64,000 bases of DNA from DATBLE01 sp963837265 (GCA_963837265.1 CAWIMQ010000006.1:496001-560000), one strand, 5' to 3'; positions 30,333 through 41,802 are shown, counted from the first letter of the stretch. Made by a program: numbers and translations. Notes: generated by a model not told the origin, from the letters alone.

Positions 30333-31012
30333 TCGGTCGTGTATCCCCCCCGCCGCTCGTCGCGGGCGAGCCTGCCGCTGTCGAGGGCGATCACGCGCTT
30401 CCGCATCTTGTCCACCATCTCGCGGTCGTGGGTGACCATCAGCACGGTGGTCCCGGCGCGGTTGATCCGGTAGAGGAGCTGCATGATCCCGACGGACGTG
30501 TCGGGGTCGAGGTTCCCGGTCGGCTCGTCGCAGATCAGGAGCGGCGGATGGTTGACGACCGCACGGGCGATCGAGACGCGTTGCTGCTCCCCGCCGGACA
30601 GCTCGTCGGGCAGGGAGATCGCCTTGTGCGCGAGACCGACGAGCGAGAGCGCTTCCGGGACCTTCTTGCGGATCGACTCGGGCCGGTCGCCCTGTACCTT
30701 GAGCGCGTACGCGACGTTCTCCGCGGCGGTGCGGTTCGGCAGCAGCTTGAAGTCCTGGAAGACGCAACCGAGGTTGCGCCGGAGGAGCGGAACCTGCGAG
30801 TGCTTGAGCCGACCGAGGTCGCGGCCGCCGACGAGAATCCGGCCGTTCGTCGGCTCCAGCTCCTTCAGCAGCAGGCGGATGATCGTCGACTTGCCAGAGC
30901 CCGAGGCGCCGACGACGAACACGAACTCGCCCTTCTCGATCAGAAACGACACGTCACGAAGGGCGACGACGTCCGGGTCGTACACCTTCGTCACCGACTC
31001 GAAGACGATCAT
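30329..31012 (-). CDS. ftsE: cell-division ATP-binding protein FtsE
   Basis: This 227-residue ABC ATPase has Walker A VGASGSGKSTIIR, signature DELSGGEQQRVSIARAV and Walker B LLICDEPTGNLD. MIVFESVTKVYDPDVVALRD is the standard FtsE start. The frame extends upstream to an ATG at 31165 that would add a Pro/Gln-rich 51-residue segment. Because FtsE proteins do not normally carry this, I treat it as leader, though a lineage-specific extension cannot be excluded. The prfB-ftsE-ftsX order is conserved in actinobacteria. Confidence 0.93.
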   Translation of the reverse strand: MIVFESVTKVYDPDVVALRDVSFLIEKGEFVFVVGASGSGKSTIIRLLLKELEPTNGRILVGGRDLGRLKHSQVPLLRRNLGCVFQDFKLLPNRTAAENVAYALKVQGDRPESIRKKVPEALSLVGLAHKAISLPDELSGGEQQRVSIARAVVNHPPLLICDEPTGNLDPDTSVGIMQLLYRINRAGTTVLMVTHDREMVDKMRKRVIALDSGRLARDERRGGYTTE

Positions 31013-31167
31013 CGCCCCGGCCGAGGAGACGGTACGCGTCTCTGGTTCCGCCGTCGCTACGGGAGTCTGGGTCTGGCGCTCTGGTTCCTGCACCGGTTGA
31101 CGTAGAAGCGCGGCCGGGCCCGGGGCCGCACCGGTCGGGGGGGGATCCAGTCTAGCCGAGTCCATGC

Positions 31168-32275
31168 CTAGACAGTCTTGCCGGCCGCCTTCGCCAGCAG
31201 GTAGGAGTGGACGAACTCGTCCAGGTCGCCGTCCAGGACGCCCTGGGCGTTGCCGACCTCGTGACCGGTGCGTAGATCCTTGACCTGCTGATACGGCTGC
31301 AGCACATAGCTGCGAATTTGACTTCCGAAGTCGGCCTCCTGCACGGCGCCACGCTCCTTGGCCAGCTCTGCCTCGCGCTGCTCGGCCTCCAGCTCCGCAA
31401 GTCGCGAGCGGAGGATGCGCATGGCGGTCTGCTTGTTCGAGGTCTGTGAGCGCTCGTTCTGGCACTGGACCACGATCCCGGTCGGAACGTGCGTGATCCG
31501 GACGGCCGAGTCCGTCTTGTTCACGTGCTGGCCGCCGGCACCACTCGCCCGGTAGGTGTCGACGCGGAGGTCTGATTCGTCGATCTCGGAGGCCGTGTCG
31601 TCGGCGAGGAGCGGGCTGACGATCACCTGCGCGAAGGACGTATGCCGCCGGTGCGCCTGGTCGAACGGCGAGAGCCGGACGAGCCGGTGGACGCCCCTCT
31701 CCGCCTTGAAGAGCCCGTACCCGTTGTCGCCGTCCACCGTGAACGTCGCCGACTTCAGGCCGGCCTCCTCGCCCGGGCTCGCCTCGACGAGCTCCGTCCG
31801 GAAGCCGCGCTGCTGCGCCCACCGGAGGTACATGCGCAGGAGGATCTCGGCCCAGTCCTGGGCGTCGGTGCCGCCGGCGCCGGCGTGGATCGTGACGACC
31901 GCGTCGCCGCCGTCGTACTCGCCGTTGAAGAGCGCCTCCTCCTCGAGCCGCCCGAGCTCGGCTCGGAGCGGTTCCAGCGACGCGGCGATCTCCGCCGCCA
32001 TCTCGCCGTCCATCGCCGCGAGCTCCTTGGCGTCCTCGTACTCCTGCGCGAGCGTGCGGTAGCGCTCGAGACGCCTGGTCAGGCGCGCGTGCTCGGTACT
32101 GACCTGCGCCGCATGCTGCTGATCGTCCCAGAAGCCGGGCGCACCCATCTCCCCTTCGAGCTCTGCCGCGCGCGCCGCCAGCCGATCGGGGTCAAAGGTA
32201 ATCACGGACCCAGGCGAGCTGGACCCCGATCTCCTCGAGCTGCTGGTCGAGCGACTGTTCCGCGGCCTCGGCCAT
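31168..32275 (-). CDS. prfB: peptide chain release factor 2 (RF2), with programmed +1 frameshift
   Basis: Translation begins at ATG 32275 (EAAEQSLDQQLEEIGVQLAW and on to VRDYL) and meets UGA at codon 28 in CUU-UGA-C. A +1 shift continues as DPDRLAARAAELEG, giving 368 residues. The protein has the GGQ loop (YRASGAGGQHVNKTDSAVRI) for peptidyl-tRNA hydrolysis. The codon-recognition tripeptide should be SPF-like: RLSPFDQAHRRHTSFAQVIV is present. RF2 terminates at UAA and UGA, and low RF2 favours the frameshift, so it controls its own level. TAGGCT eight bases upstream of the ATG implies a leaderless mRNA. ftsE and ftsX follow. Confidence 0.95.
32191..32197 (-). other. RF2 programmed frameshift site CUUUGAC
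   Basis: The coding strand reads CTT (codon 27), in-frame TGA (32194-32192), then C. Slippage of the CUU tRNA to UUU puts GAC in the +1 frame. The upstream Shine-Dalgarno-like stimulator is weak here (CTGGGTCCGTG). Confidence 0.92.
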
Positions 32276-32283
32276 GGGCGGAA

Positions 32284-32289
32284 AGCCTA
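32284..32289 (-). promoter_or_regulatory. -10 element TAGGCT of prfB
   Basis: On the minus strand TAGGCT is followed by eight bases and the ATG at 32275. Confidence 0.5.
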
Positions 32290-33020
32290 GCCGAGGAGGC
32301 GGCTCCTGCGGCCGGGTCGAGGACCGCTCGAGACTGCGGGCGACGAATTGACACGCTTCCGGAACAGAGGCGTGGCTCCGGGTGGGCTAGCCTTGCCGGC
32401 AAGGGGATAGGGGTGCTCCCCCACCCAGGGCGGGGGTCGGGTCTCTCTCGCCCGGCCCGTCGCGTGCGCCGGTTGCTACCGGCGGGGATCGGCCGGGAGG
32501 AACGAGTACACGGCCTGGTCGCTGCGGACGTCGTCCTTGACATGCACGGACCGAAGGACGCCCTCGCGGCGATACCCCGCGCGCTCTGCGACGCTGATCG
32601 ACGGCTGGTTGTCCACGTCGATCCACAGCTCGACCCGCTGCAGCCCGAGCGCGTCCAGCGCCCAGCCGGTGACGAGCCGGAGCGCTCGCACCGCCACGCC
32701 CCGGCCGCGCGCTGCGGGCGCCACGATGTACCCGATCTCGCCCTCCCGGGCCGCCAGGTCGAGAGCGACGATGCCGGCCATCCCCAGGAACTCGCCCTCC
32801 CGGGAGAGGACCGCGAAGCCGGCCCGTTTGCCGGCCGCCCAGCCCTTGGCGTACCGTCCGATCCAGCGATCGGCGAAGTCCGACCGCCTCCGCTCGGGAA
32901 CCCGTGTGAACCGCACCGTCTCCGCGTCCAGCGCGAGCCGCCCGAAGTCCTCCACGAACCGGCTGTCCACGAGCGGCTCCAGCCGGATGACGTCGTCGGA
33001 GAGCGGCGGGGCAGGGGGCG

Positions 33021-35681
<2,661 letters not shown>

Positions 35682-35687
35682 GGACAC

Positions 35688-35693
35688 AGCGTA
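35688..35693 (-). promoter_or_regulatory. -10 element TACGCT, leaderless secA promoter
   Basis: On the minus strand TACGCT is followed by GTGTCC and the ATG at 35681. Confidence 0.55.
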
Positions 35694-35712
35694 GCCGTTC
35701 GTCCCCGGCGGC

Positions 35713-35718
35713 TACAGT
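35713..35718 (+). promoter_or_regulatory. -10 element TACAGT, leaderless promoter divergent from secA
   Basis: TACAGT is followed by CCGGCC and the GTG at 35725. The two divergent -10 boxes are only 19 bases apart. Confidence 0.55.
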
Positions 35719-35724
35719 CCGGCC

Positions 35725-36681
35725 GTGAGGCGAATCGCCCTGCTCGCCGCGGTCCTCGTGGCCGCCGAGGCTGCCTCTACAGCGGCCGCCGACCGGTCGG
35801 TGACGAGCCCGGGGACGGTGCGGGCGATCGCGCGGAGCGGCTACTCGGTCGCCTTCCTGTCCGGCCCGTACAAGGGCCACTGCGGGCCGCACGTCGAGCT
35901 CTGGAGCCTCGTCTCGCGCGGCGTCGAGCGGCTCGGGCGCCACCCGGACGCGGTCTGCGAGGAAGGGCCCTCCACGGGGAGCGGGGTGACCGCGATCGCC
36001 GTCGCCGGCACGCGCGCGCTGTGGCTCGCCTTCGCCGGCGGGAACCTCCGCGACTGGCAGCTCTTCACCGCGACGACGACACGCCCGCAGGAGCGCGAGC
36101 TCGAGTTCCGGGAGGTGGACGTGGACGCGCCGCCGCCGATCGTTCTCGGCGTCGCCTCCGAGGCGGTGATGCCGTACTCGATCGGCGCGACCGTGAAGGT
36201 GCTCGCGGCGAACGGGAAGCGGCGGTACACGTGGACCGCCCCCGGGACGGTGACGAACACGACCGCCTACGAGGGGCAGGTGGCCGCCTTCGTCAAGGGC
36301 GGTCGCTGCTTCGTGCTCTCGCCCGGGGGGATCGTGAAGCAGATGTACACGTTCGCGGCGGGCGCGGTGCAGGAGTTCGCGCTCGCGGGGGTGGGGCTCG
36401 TCGTGCAGCTCCTCCACGGAAAGGTGGAGATCCGCAAGGGTGCGTCGGTGCGGACGCTGGCGCTGCCGCCGGCGGCGCGGATGCTGGACTACGCCCAGGG
36501 GATCATCCTCTACCGGCTCGGGAACCGGATCCGCGCACGCCGGCTGGTGGACGGGAAGGACGCGCTGCTGCGCCACGGCTCGCTCGCCGCTCTCGAGCAC
36601 AACGGCCTCAGCTATGCGGTCGGGAGGAAGGTCTACTCGGTGGCGATGGCGAACGTGCAGGCTGCCCTGAACCGCGCCTAG
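35725..36681 (+). CDS. secreted beta-propeller-like protein, unknown
   Basis: This 318-residue protein has a signal peptide (RIALLAAVLVAAEAASTAAA) followed by repeated beta-strand units (GTVRAIARSGYSVAFLSGPY, VTAIAVAGTRALWLAFAGGN, ARMLDYAQGIILYRLGNRIR). This is the pattern of lipoprotein-like propellers in actinobacteria. It contains a few cysteines (GHCGPH, AVCEEG, GRCFVL). No catalytic motif is visible. It resembles the protein at 9402 in build. It converges with the gene at 36678, with overlapping stop regions. Confidence 0.68.
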   Translation: MRRIALLAAVLVAAEAASTAAADRSVTSPGTVRAIARSGYSVAFLSGPYKGHCGPHVELWSLVSRGVERLGRHPDAVCEEGPSTGSGVTAIAVAGTRALWLAFAGGNLRDWQLFTATTTRPQERELEFREVDVDAPPPIVLGVASEAVMPYSIGATVKVLAANGKRRYTWTAPGTVTNTTAYEGQVAAFVKGGRCFVLSPGGIVKQMYTFAAGAVQEFALAGVGLVVQLLHGKVEIRKGASVRTLALPPAARMLDYAQGIILYRLGNRIRARRLVDGKDALLRHGSLAALEHNGLSYAVGRKVYSVAMANVQAALNRA

Positions 36682-37232
36682 AGGGGCAGGATCTCGACCT
36701 CCCAGAGATCGCCGTCGAGGCGCCGGCCCCGGACCACGTAGGACGGGCCGCGCCGCGCGCCGATCTCCTCGAGCGCGGGGATCGACCCGAACGCGTGACC
36801 GCCGTCGACGACGAGGGTGCGCTCGCCGTCGTGGACGGTCAGCGTCAACTCTTCCCCCTCCGGGTCGTCCGGAAGCTTCACGACCTGGATCCGGCGCACG
36901 CCGACCGTCCACTGCGTCTCGGCCCGGCGAGTCGCCTCCGCGCGATACGGCGGGCTCGTGACCTCGTCGAGGGCGGCCGCCAGCGGCTCGACGTCCCCGC
37001 CCTCCTCGACCAGCAGCGTGTCGTCGGCGAGCGCCACGAACCGGGCTCGGTCGCCCTGGACTCCGTCGACCTCGACCGCCACGACCGCGTCCCACTCCCG
37101 CGCCCGGGGAACGCCGTGCACGCCCGTCTCCATCCAGCCCGGCCGGGCCGGCTCGGGGAGCGGGCCCGCGGACAAGCCGCCCTCTCGGGCGAGCCGCTCG
37201 TGGAGCGTCTCCCGACGCCGGAACAGCGGCAC
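36678..37232 (-). CDS. conserved protein of unknown function next to hpf
   Basis: This 184-residue soluble protein begins PLFRRRETLHERLAREGGLS. It has a central beta-rich part (EWDAVVAVEVDGVQGDRARF; FVALADDTLLVEEGGDVEPL) and ends ARRGPSYVVRGRRLDGDLWE VEILPL. I do not recognise a named domain. It starts at GTG 37232, eight bases after the hpf stop, and is therefore probably cotranscribed with the ribosome hibernation factor. No active-site motif is apparent. Confidence 0.7.
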   Translation of the reverse strand: MPLFRRRETLHERLAREGGLSAGPLPEPARPGWMETGVHGVPRAREWDAVVAVEVDGVQGDRARFVALADDTLLVEEGGDVEPLAAALDEVTSPPYRAEATRRAETQWTVGVRRIQVVKLPDDPEGEELTLTVHDGERTLVVDGGHAFGSIPALEEIGARRGPSYVVRGRRLDGDLWEVEILPL

Positions 37233-37240
37233 GACCCCGG

Positions 37241-37804
37241 CTAGCTCGGCTCGATCAACCCGTAACCGCCGTCGTTCCGCCGGTAGACGACGTTGACCTC
37301 GCCGGACTCGGCGCTTCGGAAGACGAAGAAGTCGTGCCCGACGAGCTCGAGCTGCAACACCGCCTCCTCCGCCCTCATCGGCTTCATCGAGAACTGCTTC
37401 GTCTTCACGATCACCGGCTCGCCCTCCTCGCTCATCGGCAGCGAGACCCCCGCCTCGGCGGCGCGGTTGCCGCCGTCTTTCTTCATGTTGCCGTCCCTGG
37501 GCCCGCGCCGGCGGCGCTTCTCCCGGTAGCGGTGAACCTGACGCTCGAGCTTGTCGGCCAGCAGGTCGATCGATGCGCGCATGTCCGTCGACGCCTCCTT
37601 CGCGCGCAGTACCGGCCCCTTCGTCCAGATCGTCGCCTCGGCGACGTGGTTGTCCGCGATCGACGGGTTCTTCTCGACCGCGAGCTCCAGCTCGACCCTC
37701 GTGGGGTCCGCGAGCTGTCGCTCGAGCCGGCCGAGCTTCTGCTCTGCATAGGTGCGGATGGCCTCGCTGACCTCGACGTTCTTGCCCTTCACCTGCAAGC
37801 GCAT
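37241..37804 (-). CDS. hpf: long-form ribosome hibernation promoting factor
   Basis: This 187-residue protein has the HPF/YfiA N-terminal domain (MRLQVKGKNVEVSEAIRTYA; NHVAEATIWTKGPVLRAKEA; DLLADKLERQVHRYREKRRR), a linker, and the long-form C-terminal dimerisation domain (IVKTKQFSMKPMRAEEAVLQ; LVGHDFFVFRSAESGEVNVV). Long HPF dimerises 70S ribosomes into inactive 100S particles in starvation. ATG at 37804 follows a GAGAGGGGG purine run. The length is normal. Confidence 0.95.
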   Translation of the reverse strand: MRLQVKGKNVEVSEAIRTYAEQKLGRLERQLADPTRVELELAVEKNPSIADNHVAEATIWTKGPVLRAKEASTDMRASIDLLADKLERQVHRYREKRRRRGPRDGNMKKDGGNRAAEAGVSLPMSEEGEPVIVKTKQFSMKPMRAEEAVLQLELVGHDFFVFRSAESGEVNVVYRRNDGGYGLIEPS

Positions 37805-37848
37805 CTCGGGCCCCCTCTCAGGCGATCTACCCAGGAATCTAGTCGATC

Positions 37849-38508
37849 TCATCGCCGAACGGCGCGTGCGAACGTGATCACGTCGACCGAGGCCGCACCT
37901 GCCGCTCGAAGGGCGGACGCCGCTGCGGAGACCGTCGCGCCGGTCGTGTAGACGTCGTCGACCAGAAGCACACAACCGTGCGTGGCCTCCGCCCGGAAGG
38001 CCCCACGTACATTCCTGCGCCGTTCGGCCCGGGCGAGCCCCCGCTGCGGCCGCAGCGGGCGGGTTCGTGCGAGCACGGCGCGGACGGGAAGGCCCCAGCG
38101 TTGTGCGAGCTCGAGGGCCAGCCGTTCGGGCGGGTGGTGACCGCGTCGGAGGCTGCGGTCGCCGTCCGGCGGGACGTAGGTGATCAGTTGTACGGCGGGC
38201 CGTGGCACGACCTCGACCGTGACCTCGGCGGCCGGGCGCGCGAGGCCACGCAGCCCGCGCTCCTTCCAGGCGGAGACGAATGTGGGAACGCCGGCCTCGT
38301 ACTCGACCGCAGCGCGTGCGGAGGCGAACGCGACGCGCCGGCCCGAGCACTCGCGGCAGCGTGCGACCGGCCAGGCGACGGGCGCACCGCAGCGTGCGCA
38401 CAGAGGGGGAGCGAGCCGTGGGAGAGAGCTCGTGCAGGCCGCGCAGAGGGTGGCGCCCGGGACGGTGCAGACGACGCAGCGACGCGGGAACAGCAGGTCG
38501 AGCAGCAC
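37849..38508 (-). CDS. comF: ComF-family phosphoribosyltransferase-like protein
   Basis: This 219-residue protein has two N-terminal zinc-finger pairs (RRCVVC...LCAACTSSL; LCARCGAPV...CRECSG). A type I PRTase domain follows, with the PRPP loop CVLLVDDVYTTGATVSAAAS. ComF proteins take part in DNA uptake or single-strand DNA handling in competent bacteria. GTG at 38508 lies eight bases after TACCGT and starts the LLDLLFPRRCVVC segment typical of the family. An ATG overlapping it is out of frame. It is downstream of the sugar nucleotidyltransferase gene on the same strand. Confidence 0.88.
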   Translation of the reverse strand: MLLDLLFPRRCVVCTVPGATLCAACTSSLPRLAPPLCARCGAPVAWPVARCRECSGRRVAFASARAAVEYEAGVPTFVSAWKERGLRGLARPAAEVTVEVVPRPAVQLITYVPPDGDRSLRRGHHPPERLALELAQRWGLPVRAVLARTRPLRPQRGLARAERRRNVRGAFRAEATHGCVLLVDDVYTTGATVSAAASALRAAGAASVDVITFARAVRR

Positions 38509-38575
38509 ATGCAGCCACGGTAGGCGCTTCCGGCGCACGTGTCTGGCCCGGATGTGTGCCGAATGTGCGACCTCG

Positions 38576-39340
38576 TCAGCCGAGCATCGAGTACTGCGCC
38601 CGCGGCGCCAGGCCGACGCGTCCCCGCCAGCGGTTGTCCGCCTCGAGGAGCTGCGCCGGGTTCCCGATGTCGAACCACTGGCCGGCGAAGCGATACCCGT
38701 ACACGGGCTCCCGTGAGAAGAGCCAGGCGACGAGCCGCCCGGGCTGGTCGGGCGGGTTCCCTTCCGACAGGTACCGCCCGACCAGAGGTACGTGCTCCCG
38801 ATGGTAGAGATACGCCGCGGTCGCGGCGAGGGTGCTGCGCGGCTCCGACGGCTTCTCCTCGAACCCGACGACACGGTCGTCCTCGTCGACCTCGACGACC
38901 CCGTAGTGCGCTGCGAGCTCGAGATCGCCGCAGTCGTAGACGGCAACGGCACTCGCCGTCTCCTTGCCGCGCCAGAACGAGGCGAAGTCGCCCAGCGCGA
39001 AGTCGAAGAGGTTGTCGCCGGCGATCACGAGCAAGTCGTCTTCGGCGTCGACACGATCGAGAACGAACGCGATGTCGCCGATCGCGCCGAGGCGATCCTC
39101 GTTCGAGACCGTGCCGTCGTCGTGGACGGTGACGTCGCCCCGTCCGGCCGCCCAGCGGCGGAAGTCCTCCGCGTAGCGGGCGTTCGTGACCACGTGGATG
39201 TCGGCGGTCACCGCCTCGATCTTGTCGCAGACCCAGTCGAGCATCGGCCGGCCTCCGATCGGCAGCAGCTGCTTGGCGACCGAGTCGGTCAGGGGCCGGA
39301 GCCGCGTGGCGTAGCCCGCTGCGAGGACGATCGCCCTCAT
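38576..39340 (-). CDS. sugar nucleotidyltransferase (GlmU/RfbA-like)
   Basis: This 254-residue protein has the nucleotidyltransferase signature AIVLAAGYATRLRPLTDSVA KQLLPIGGRPML at the N-terminus. LLVIAGDNLFDF is the metal-binding region, and GFEEKPSEPRSTLAATAAYL and FAGQWFDIGNPAQLLEAD fit sugar-phosphate transferases. It joins an NTP to a sugar-1-phosphate to make NDP-sugar for cell-surface glycans; NTP and sugar cannot be fixed from sequence. Its ATG overlaps the mtnA stop (ATGA), indicating translational coupling, although the pathways are unrelated. Confidence 0.85.
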   Translation of the reverse strand: MRAIVLAAGYATRLRPLTDSVAKQLLPIGGRPMLDWVCDKIEAVTADIHVVTNARYAEDFRRWAAGRGDVTVHDDGTVSNEDRLGAIGDIAFVLDRVDAEDDLLVIAGDNLFDFALGDFASFWRGKETASAVAVYDCGDLELAAHYGVVEVDEDDRVVGFEEKPSEPRSTLAATAAYLYHREHVPLVGRYLSEGNPPDQPGRLVAWLFSREPVYGYRFAGQWFDIGNPAQLLEADNRWRGRVGLAPRAQYSMLG

Positions 39341-40293
39341 GCCGCCACCACGTCGGCCAGCGACTCGGCGTAGGGAGCCCGATGCACTCCGTGCTCCGTG
39401 ACGATCGCCGCGATCAGGCCGGCGGGCGTCACGTCGAACGCCGGGTTCCGCGCCGCGAAGCGCTCGGTCACCTCCTCGCCGGCACGCTCCTCGATCGGGA
39501 TCCCGGTGCCCGTCGCCGTCGCCGGGTCGACCGTCGAGCTCGGCGCGACGACGTAGAGCGGGATCCCGTGATGTGCCGCCAGCACGCCGAGCGAGTACGT
39601 GCCGATCTTGTTGGCGGTGTCTCCGTTGGCGGCGATCCGGTCCGCGCCCGTGAGGACCGCGTCCACCTCGCCGCGGGCCATCATCAACCCCGCGGCGGAG
39701 TCGGCGATGACCGCGTGCGGGATGCCTGCCTCCTCGAGCTCCCAGGCGGTGAGCCGGGACCCCTGAAGCAGGGGTCTCGTCTCGTCGACCAGCACGTGTG
39801 CGAGCACGCCCTGCTCCCAGGCCGCGCGGAGCGCTCCGACCGCGGTGCCGTAGCCGCCTGTGGCGAGCCCGCCGGCGTTGCAGTGGGTCAGCGCGCGCGT
39901 CCCGGGCTGGAGCAGGCCGACCGCGTGCTCGGCCATCAGCCGGCAGCGCTCTACCTCCTCGGCGTGGATCTTCCGTGCGCGCTCGACCGGGTCGCCGTCC
40001 CAACGGCGCATCTCCTCGAGCGCCCAGGCGAGGTTGACGGCCGTCGGCCGGGAGCCGGCGAGAACGGCGACCGCGGCGTCGAGGTCCTCCCCACGCCTTG
40101 CCGCGAGCGCGTACCCGTAGGCGGCCGCGATCCCGATCGCCGGTGCCCCGCGGACGGCGAGCGTCCGGATCGCATCGGCGACCTCGGCGGCAGAGCGGCA
40201 GACGAGGTCGACCTCCTCGTCGGGCAGCCGCCGCTGGTCGAGAACGACCACGGCGCGGTCCTCCAGCCGGATGATCCGCTCAGGCTCGAGCAC
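39337..40293 (-). CDS. mtnA: S-methyl-5-thioribose-1-phosphate isomerase
   Basis: This 318-residue protein belongs to the eIF2B-like/MtnA family: VRGAPAIGIAAAYGYALAAR, LTHCNAGGLATGGYGTAVGA with the catalytic cysteine, and VLTGADRIAANGDTANKIGT with the catalytic aspartate. It isomerises methylthioribose-1-phosphate to methylthioribulose-1-phosphate in methionine salvage. No other mtn genes are adjacent, but ahcY and metH lie within 13 kb. GTG at 40293 with TAGACT six bases upstream implies a leaderless mRNA. The C-terminus ends at ADVVAA, slightly shorter than some homologs. Confidence 0.92.
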   Translation of the reverse strand: MLEPERIIRLEDRAVVVLDQRRLPDEEVDLVCRSAAEVADAIRTLAVRGAPAIGIAAAYGYALAARRGEDLDAAVAVLAGSRPTAVNLAWALEEMRRWDGDPVERARKIHAEEVERCRLMAEHAVGLLQPGTRALTHCNAGGLATGGYGTAVGALRAAWEQGVLAHVLVDETRPLLQGSRLTAWELEEAGIPHAVIADSAAGLMMARGEVDAVLTGADRIAANGDTANKIGTYSLGVLAAHHGIPLYVVAPSSTVDPATATGTGIPIEERAGEEVTERFAARNPAFDVTPAGLIAAIVTEHGVHRAPYAESLADVVAA

Positions 40294-40299
40294 CCCCGG

Positions 40300-40305
40300 A
40301 GTCTA
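40300..40305 (-). promoter_or_regulatory. -10 element TAGACT, leaderless mtnA promoter
   Basis: On the minus strand TAGACT is followed by CCGGGG and the GTG at 40293. Confidence 0.55.
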
Positions 40306-40334
40306 GGCAGCAGGCGCCCCCGCCCGAGCCGCCG

Positions 40335-41129
40335 TCAGGCCGTGGCGACCAGGTAATGGAACTCGTTCGAGAGCCGGTAGCCACCCTCCCGGGTGCGGTG
40401 GGAGGCAAGCGCGTCGACGATCCGCTGTCGCACCTCGTCCTCCGAGGGCCCGACCAGATCCGCGATCCCCGCGGGCGCCAGCATCGCTCGGCCGAGCTCC
40501 TCCTCGTCGGCGTACTCGTATGCCCAGGTGATGTCGAACGTGCTCGCCGGCGTGAGCCCTGCGGCGGTCGTCATTCCCTCGAGGACGCCCGGAGCCGAGA
40601 GGTCGGGCTCCGGCGGGGCTTCGCGAGGTCGAGGGGGCATGAACGGTCTGATCACAGCCTTCATCGCCTCCAGATCGCACCGCTCGTGTCGTCCCCAGAC
40701 CTGGATCACAACCGGCGCGCCGGGCCTTGCAACCCGGCCCGCCTCGCGCAGCGCCGCGACCATGTCGACCGCGAAGAAGAACGCGTTGAAGCCGAGGACG
40801 GCGTCGAAGACGTCGTCCTCGAACGGGAGCGACTCCATGTCGCCGACCTGCAGGTTCGCCTCGGGCACCCGCTCGCGGGCAAGCTCGAGGAGCGGCTCGG
40901 ATGCGTCGAGCCCGTGGACCTGGGCACCCCGATCCGCGGCCGCCCGCAGGAAGACTCCGGAGCCGCACCCGACCTCGAGGACGCGCCGCCCCGCGGACAT
41001 GTCGATCCTACGGATCGCTTCCTCGTAGGTGGGGAGCTGCTGCTCCTCGACCTCAGCCCAGTCCCTGGCCCGGGTCCCCCAGAGCCGGCCCCAGTGCTCG
41101 GCCCGCTCCGATACGGCAGTCGCGATCAT
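40335..41129 (-). CDS. SAM-dependent class I methyltransferase
   Basis: This 264-residue protein has motif I RRVLEVGCGSGVFLRAAADR GAQVHGLDASE near residue 60, motif II/III region FEDDVFDAVLGFNAFFF, and a C-terminal part (TFDITWAYEYADEEELGRAM) like small-molecule methyltransferases. The substrate is unknown. ATG at 41129 has a strong AGGAGGGGAGG Shine-Dalgarno; the upstream ATG at 41162 is rejected. It is divergent from the PadR-type regulator, and the shared region has a large inverted repeat, so PadR probably controls this gene. Confidence 0.85.
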   Translation of the reverse strand: MIATAVSERAEHWGRLWGTRARDWAEVEEQQLPTYEEAIRRIDMSAGRRVLEVGCGSGVFLRAAADRGAQVHGLDASEPLLELARERVPEANLQVGDMESLPFEDDVFDAVLGFNAFFFAVDMVAALREAGRVARPGAPVVIQVWGRHERCDLEAMKAVIRPFMPPRPREAPPEPDLSAPGVLEGMTTAAGLTPASTFDITWAYEYADEEELGRAMLAPAGIADLVGPSEDEVRQRIVDALASHRTREGGYRLSNEFHYLVATA

Positions 41130-41151
41130 GCCTCCCCTCCTCCGTACTGGA

Positions 41152-41184
41152 CTGTGGATCATAGGTATAAACTATGAATCACAG
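41152..41184. promoter_or_regulatory. operator-like 13-bp inverted repeat between methyltransferase and PadR genes
   Basis: CTGTGGATCATAG (41152-41164) and CTATGAATCACAG (41172-41184) are inverted repeats matching at 11 of 13 positions around GTATAAA. They overlap likely -10 sequences for both directions. TTGACA (minus strand, 41193-41188) is a candidate -35 for the methyltransferase. This AT-rich patch is unusual in the window and fits a PadR-type operator. Confidence 0.6.
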
Positions 41185-41186
41185 CG

Positions 41187-41792
41187 ATGTCAAGCGATGA
41201 GCTGAGCCTCTTCTCGTACGAGATCCTCGGCCTGGTCGGCCGGCTCGGCGCGGGCCCGCACGACCTTCGTCGAATGGTGCAGCGCGGCCGGATGCTCGAC
41301 TGGGCCGGCGAGAGCCGCTACTACGTCGAGCCGAAACGGCTGGCGAAGCTCGGCTACCTGGAGGCCCACGCTGAGCCCGGCAAGACGCGCGATCGCACGG
41401 TCTACACCCTCACCGACAAGGGCCTGACAGCCCTCGGCGAATGGGCGCACACGCCCGCCCGCTTCACGCCGGTGAAGAGTGAGCCGCTGACCCGCCTCCT
41501 GATCGCCGATCTCGTCGGCGAGCAGGCGACGCGGGAGAGCCTCGGCGCGCTCCGGGAGGAGCTCGCCGAGCTCGGCTCACTGCTCGATGAGGCCCAGGTC
41601 AGCGCCGCGACACTCCCCCATCGACGGAAGTACCTGCTCCTCGTCACGGGCTTCCTTCGCCGCCTGCTCGACCTCCACCTCGAGCTCGTGGACGAGGTCG
41701 AGCACGAGCTCCCCCGCGGAGACACCCGGGTGCGGGAGGGGCAGCCGAACCGAACAGCGATGCCGATGGCTCCAGACCGAAGCCCGCCGTGA
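41187..41792 (+). CDS. PadR-family transcriptional regulator
   Basis: This 201-residue protein has a PadR winged helix: SLFSYEILGLVGRLGAGPHD at the N-terminus, YYVEPKRLAKLGYLEAHAEP, and the wing TRDRTVYTLTDKGLTALGEW. A helical C-terminal dimerisation region follows (LREELAELGSLLDEAQVSAA). PadR proteins usually repress an adjacent divergent gene and respond to small phenolic or other ligands. The tail beyond about residue 180 is Pro/Arg-rich and may not be structured. The ATG at 41187 lies three bases after the proposed operator. Confidence 0.85.
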   Translation: MSSDELSLFSYEILGLVGRLGAGPHDLRRMVQRGRMLDWAGESRYYVEPKRLAKLGYLEAHAEPGKTRDRTVYTLTDKGLTALGEWAHTPARFTPVKSEPLTRLLIADLVGEQATRESLGALREELAELGSLLDEAQVSAATLPHRRKYLLLVTGFLRRLLDLHLELVDEVEHELPRGDTRVREGQPNRTAMPMAPDRSPP

Positions 41793-41802
41793 ACTGCAGG
41801 GC

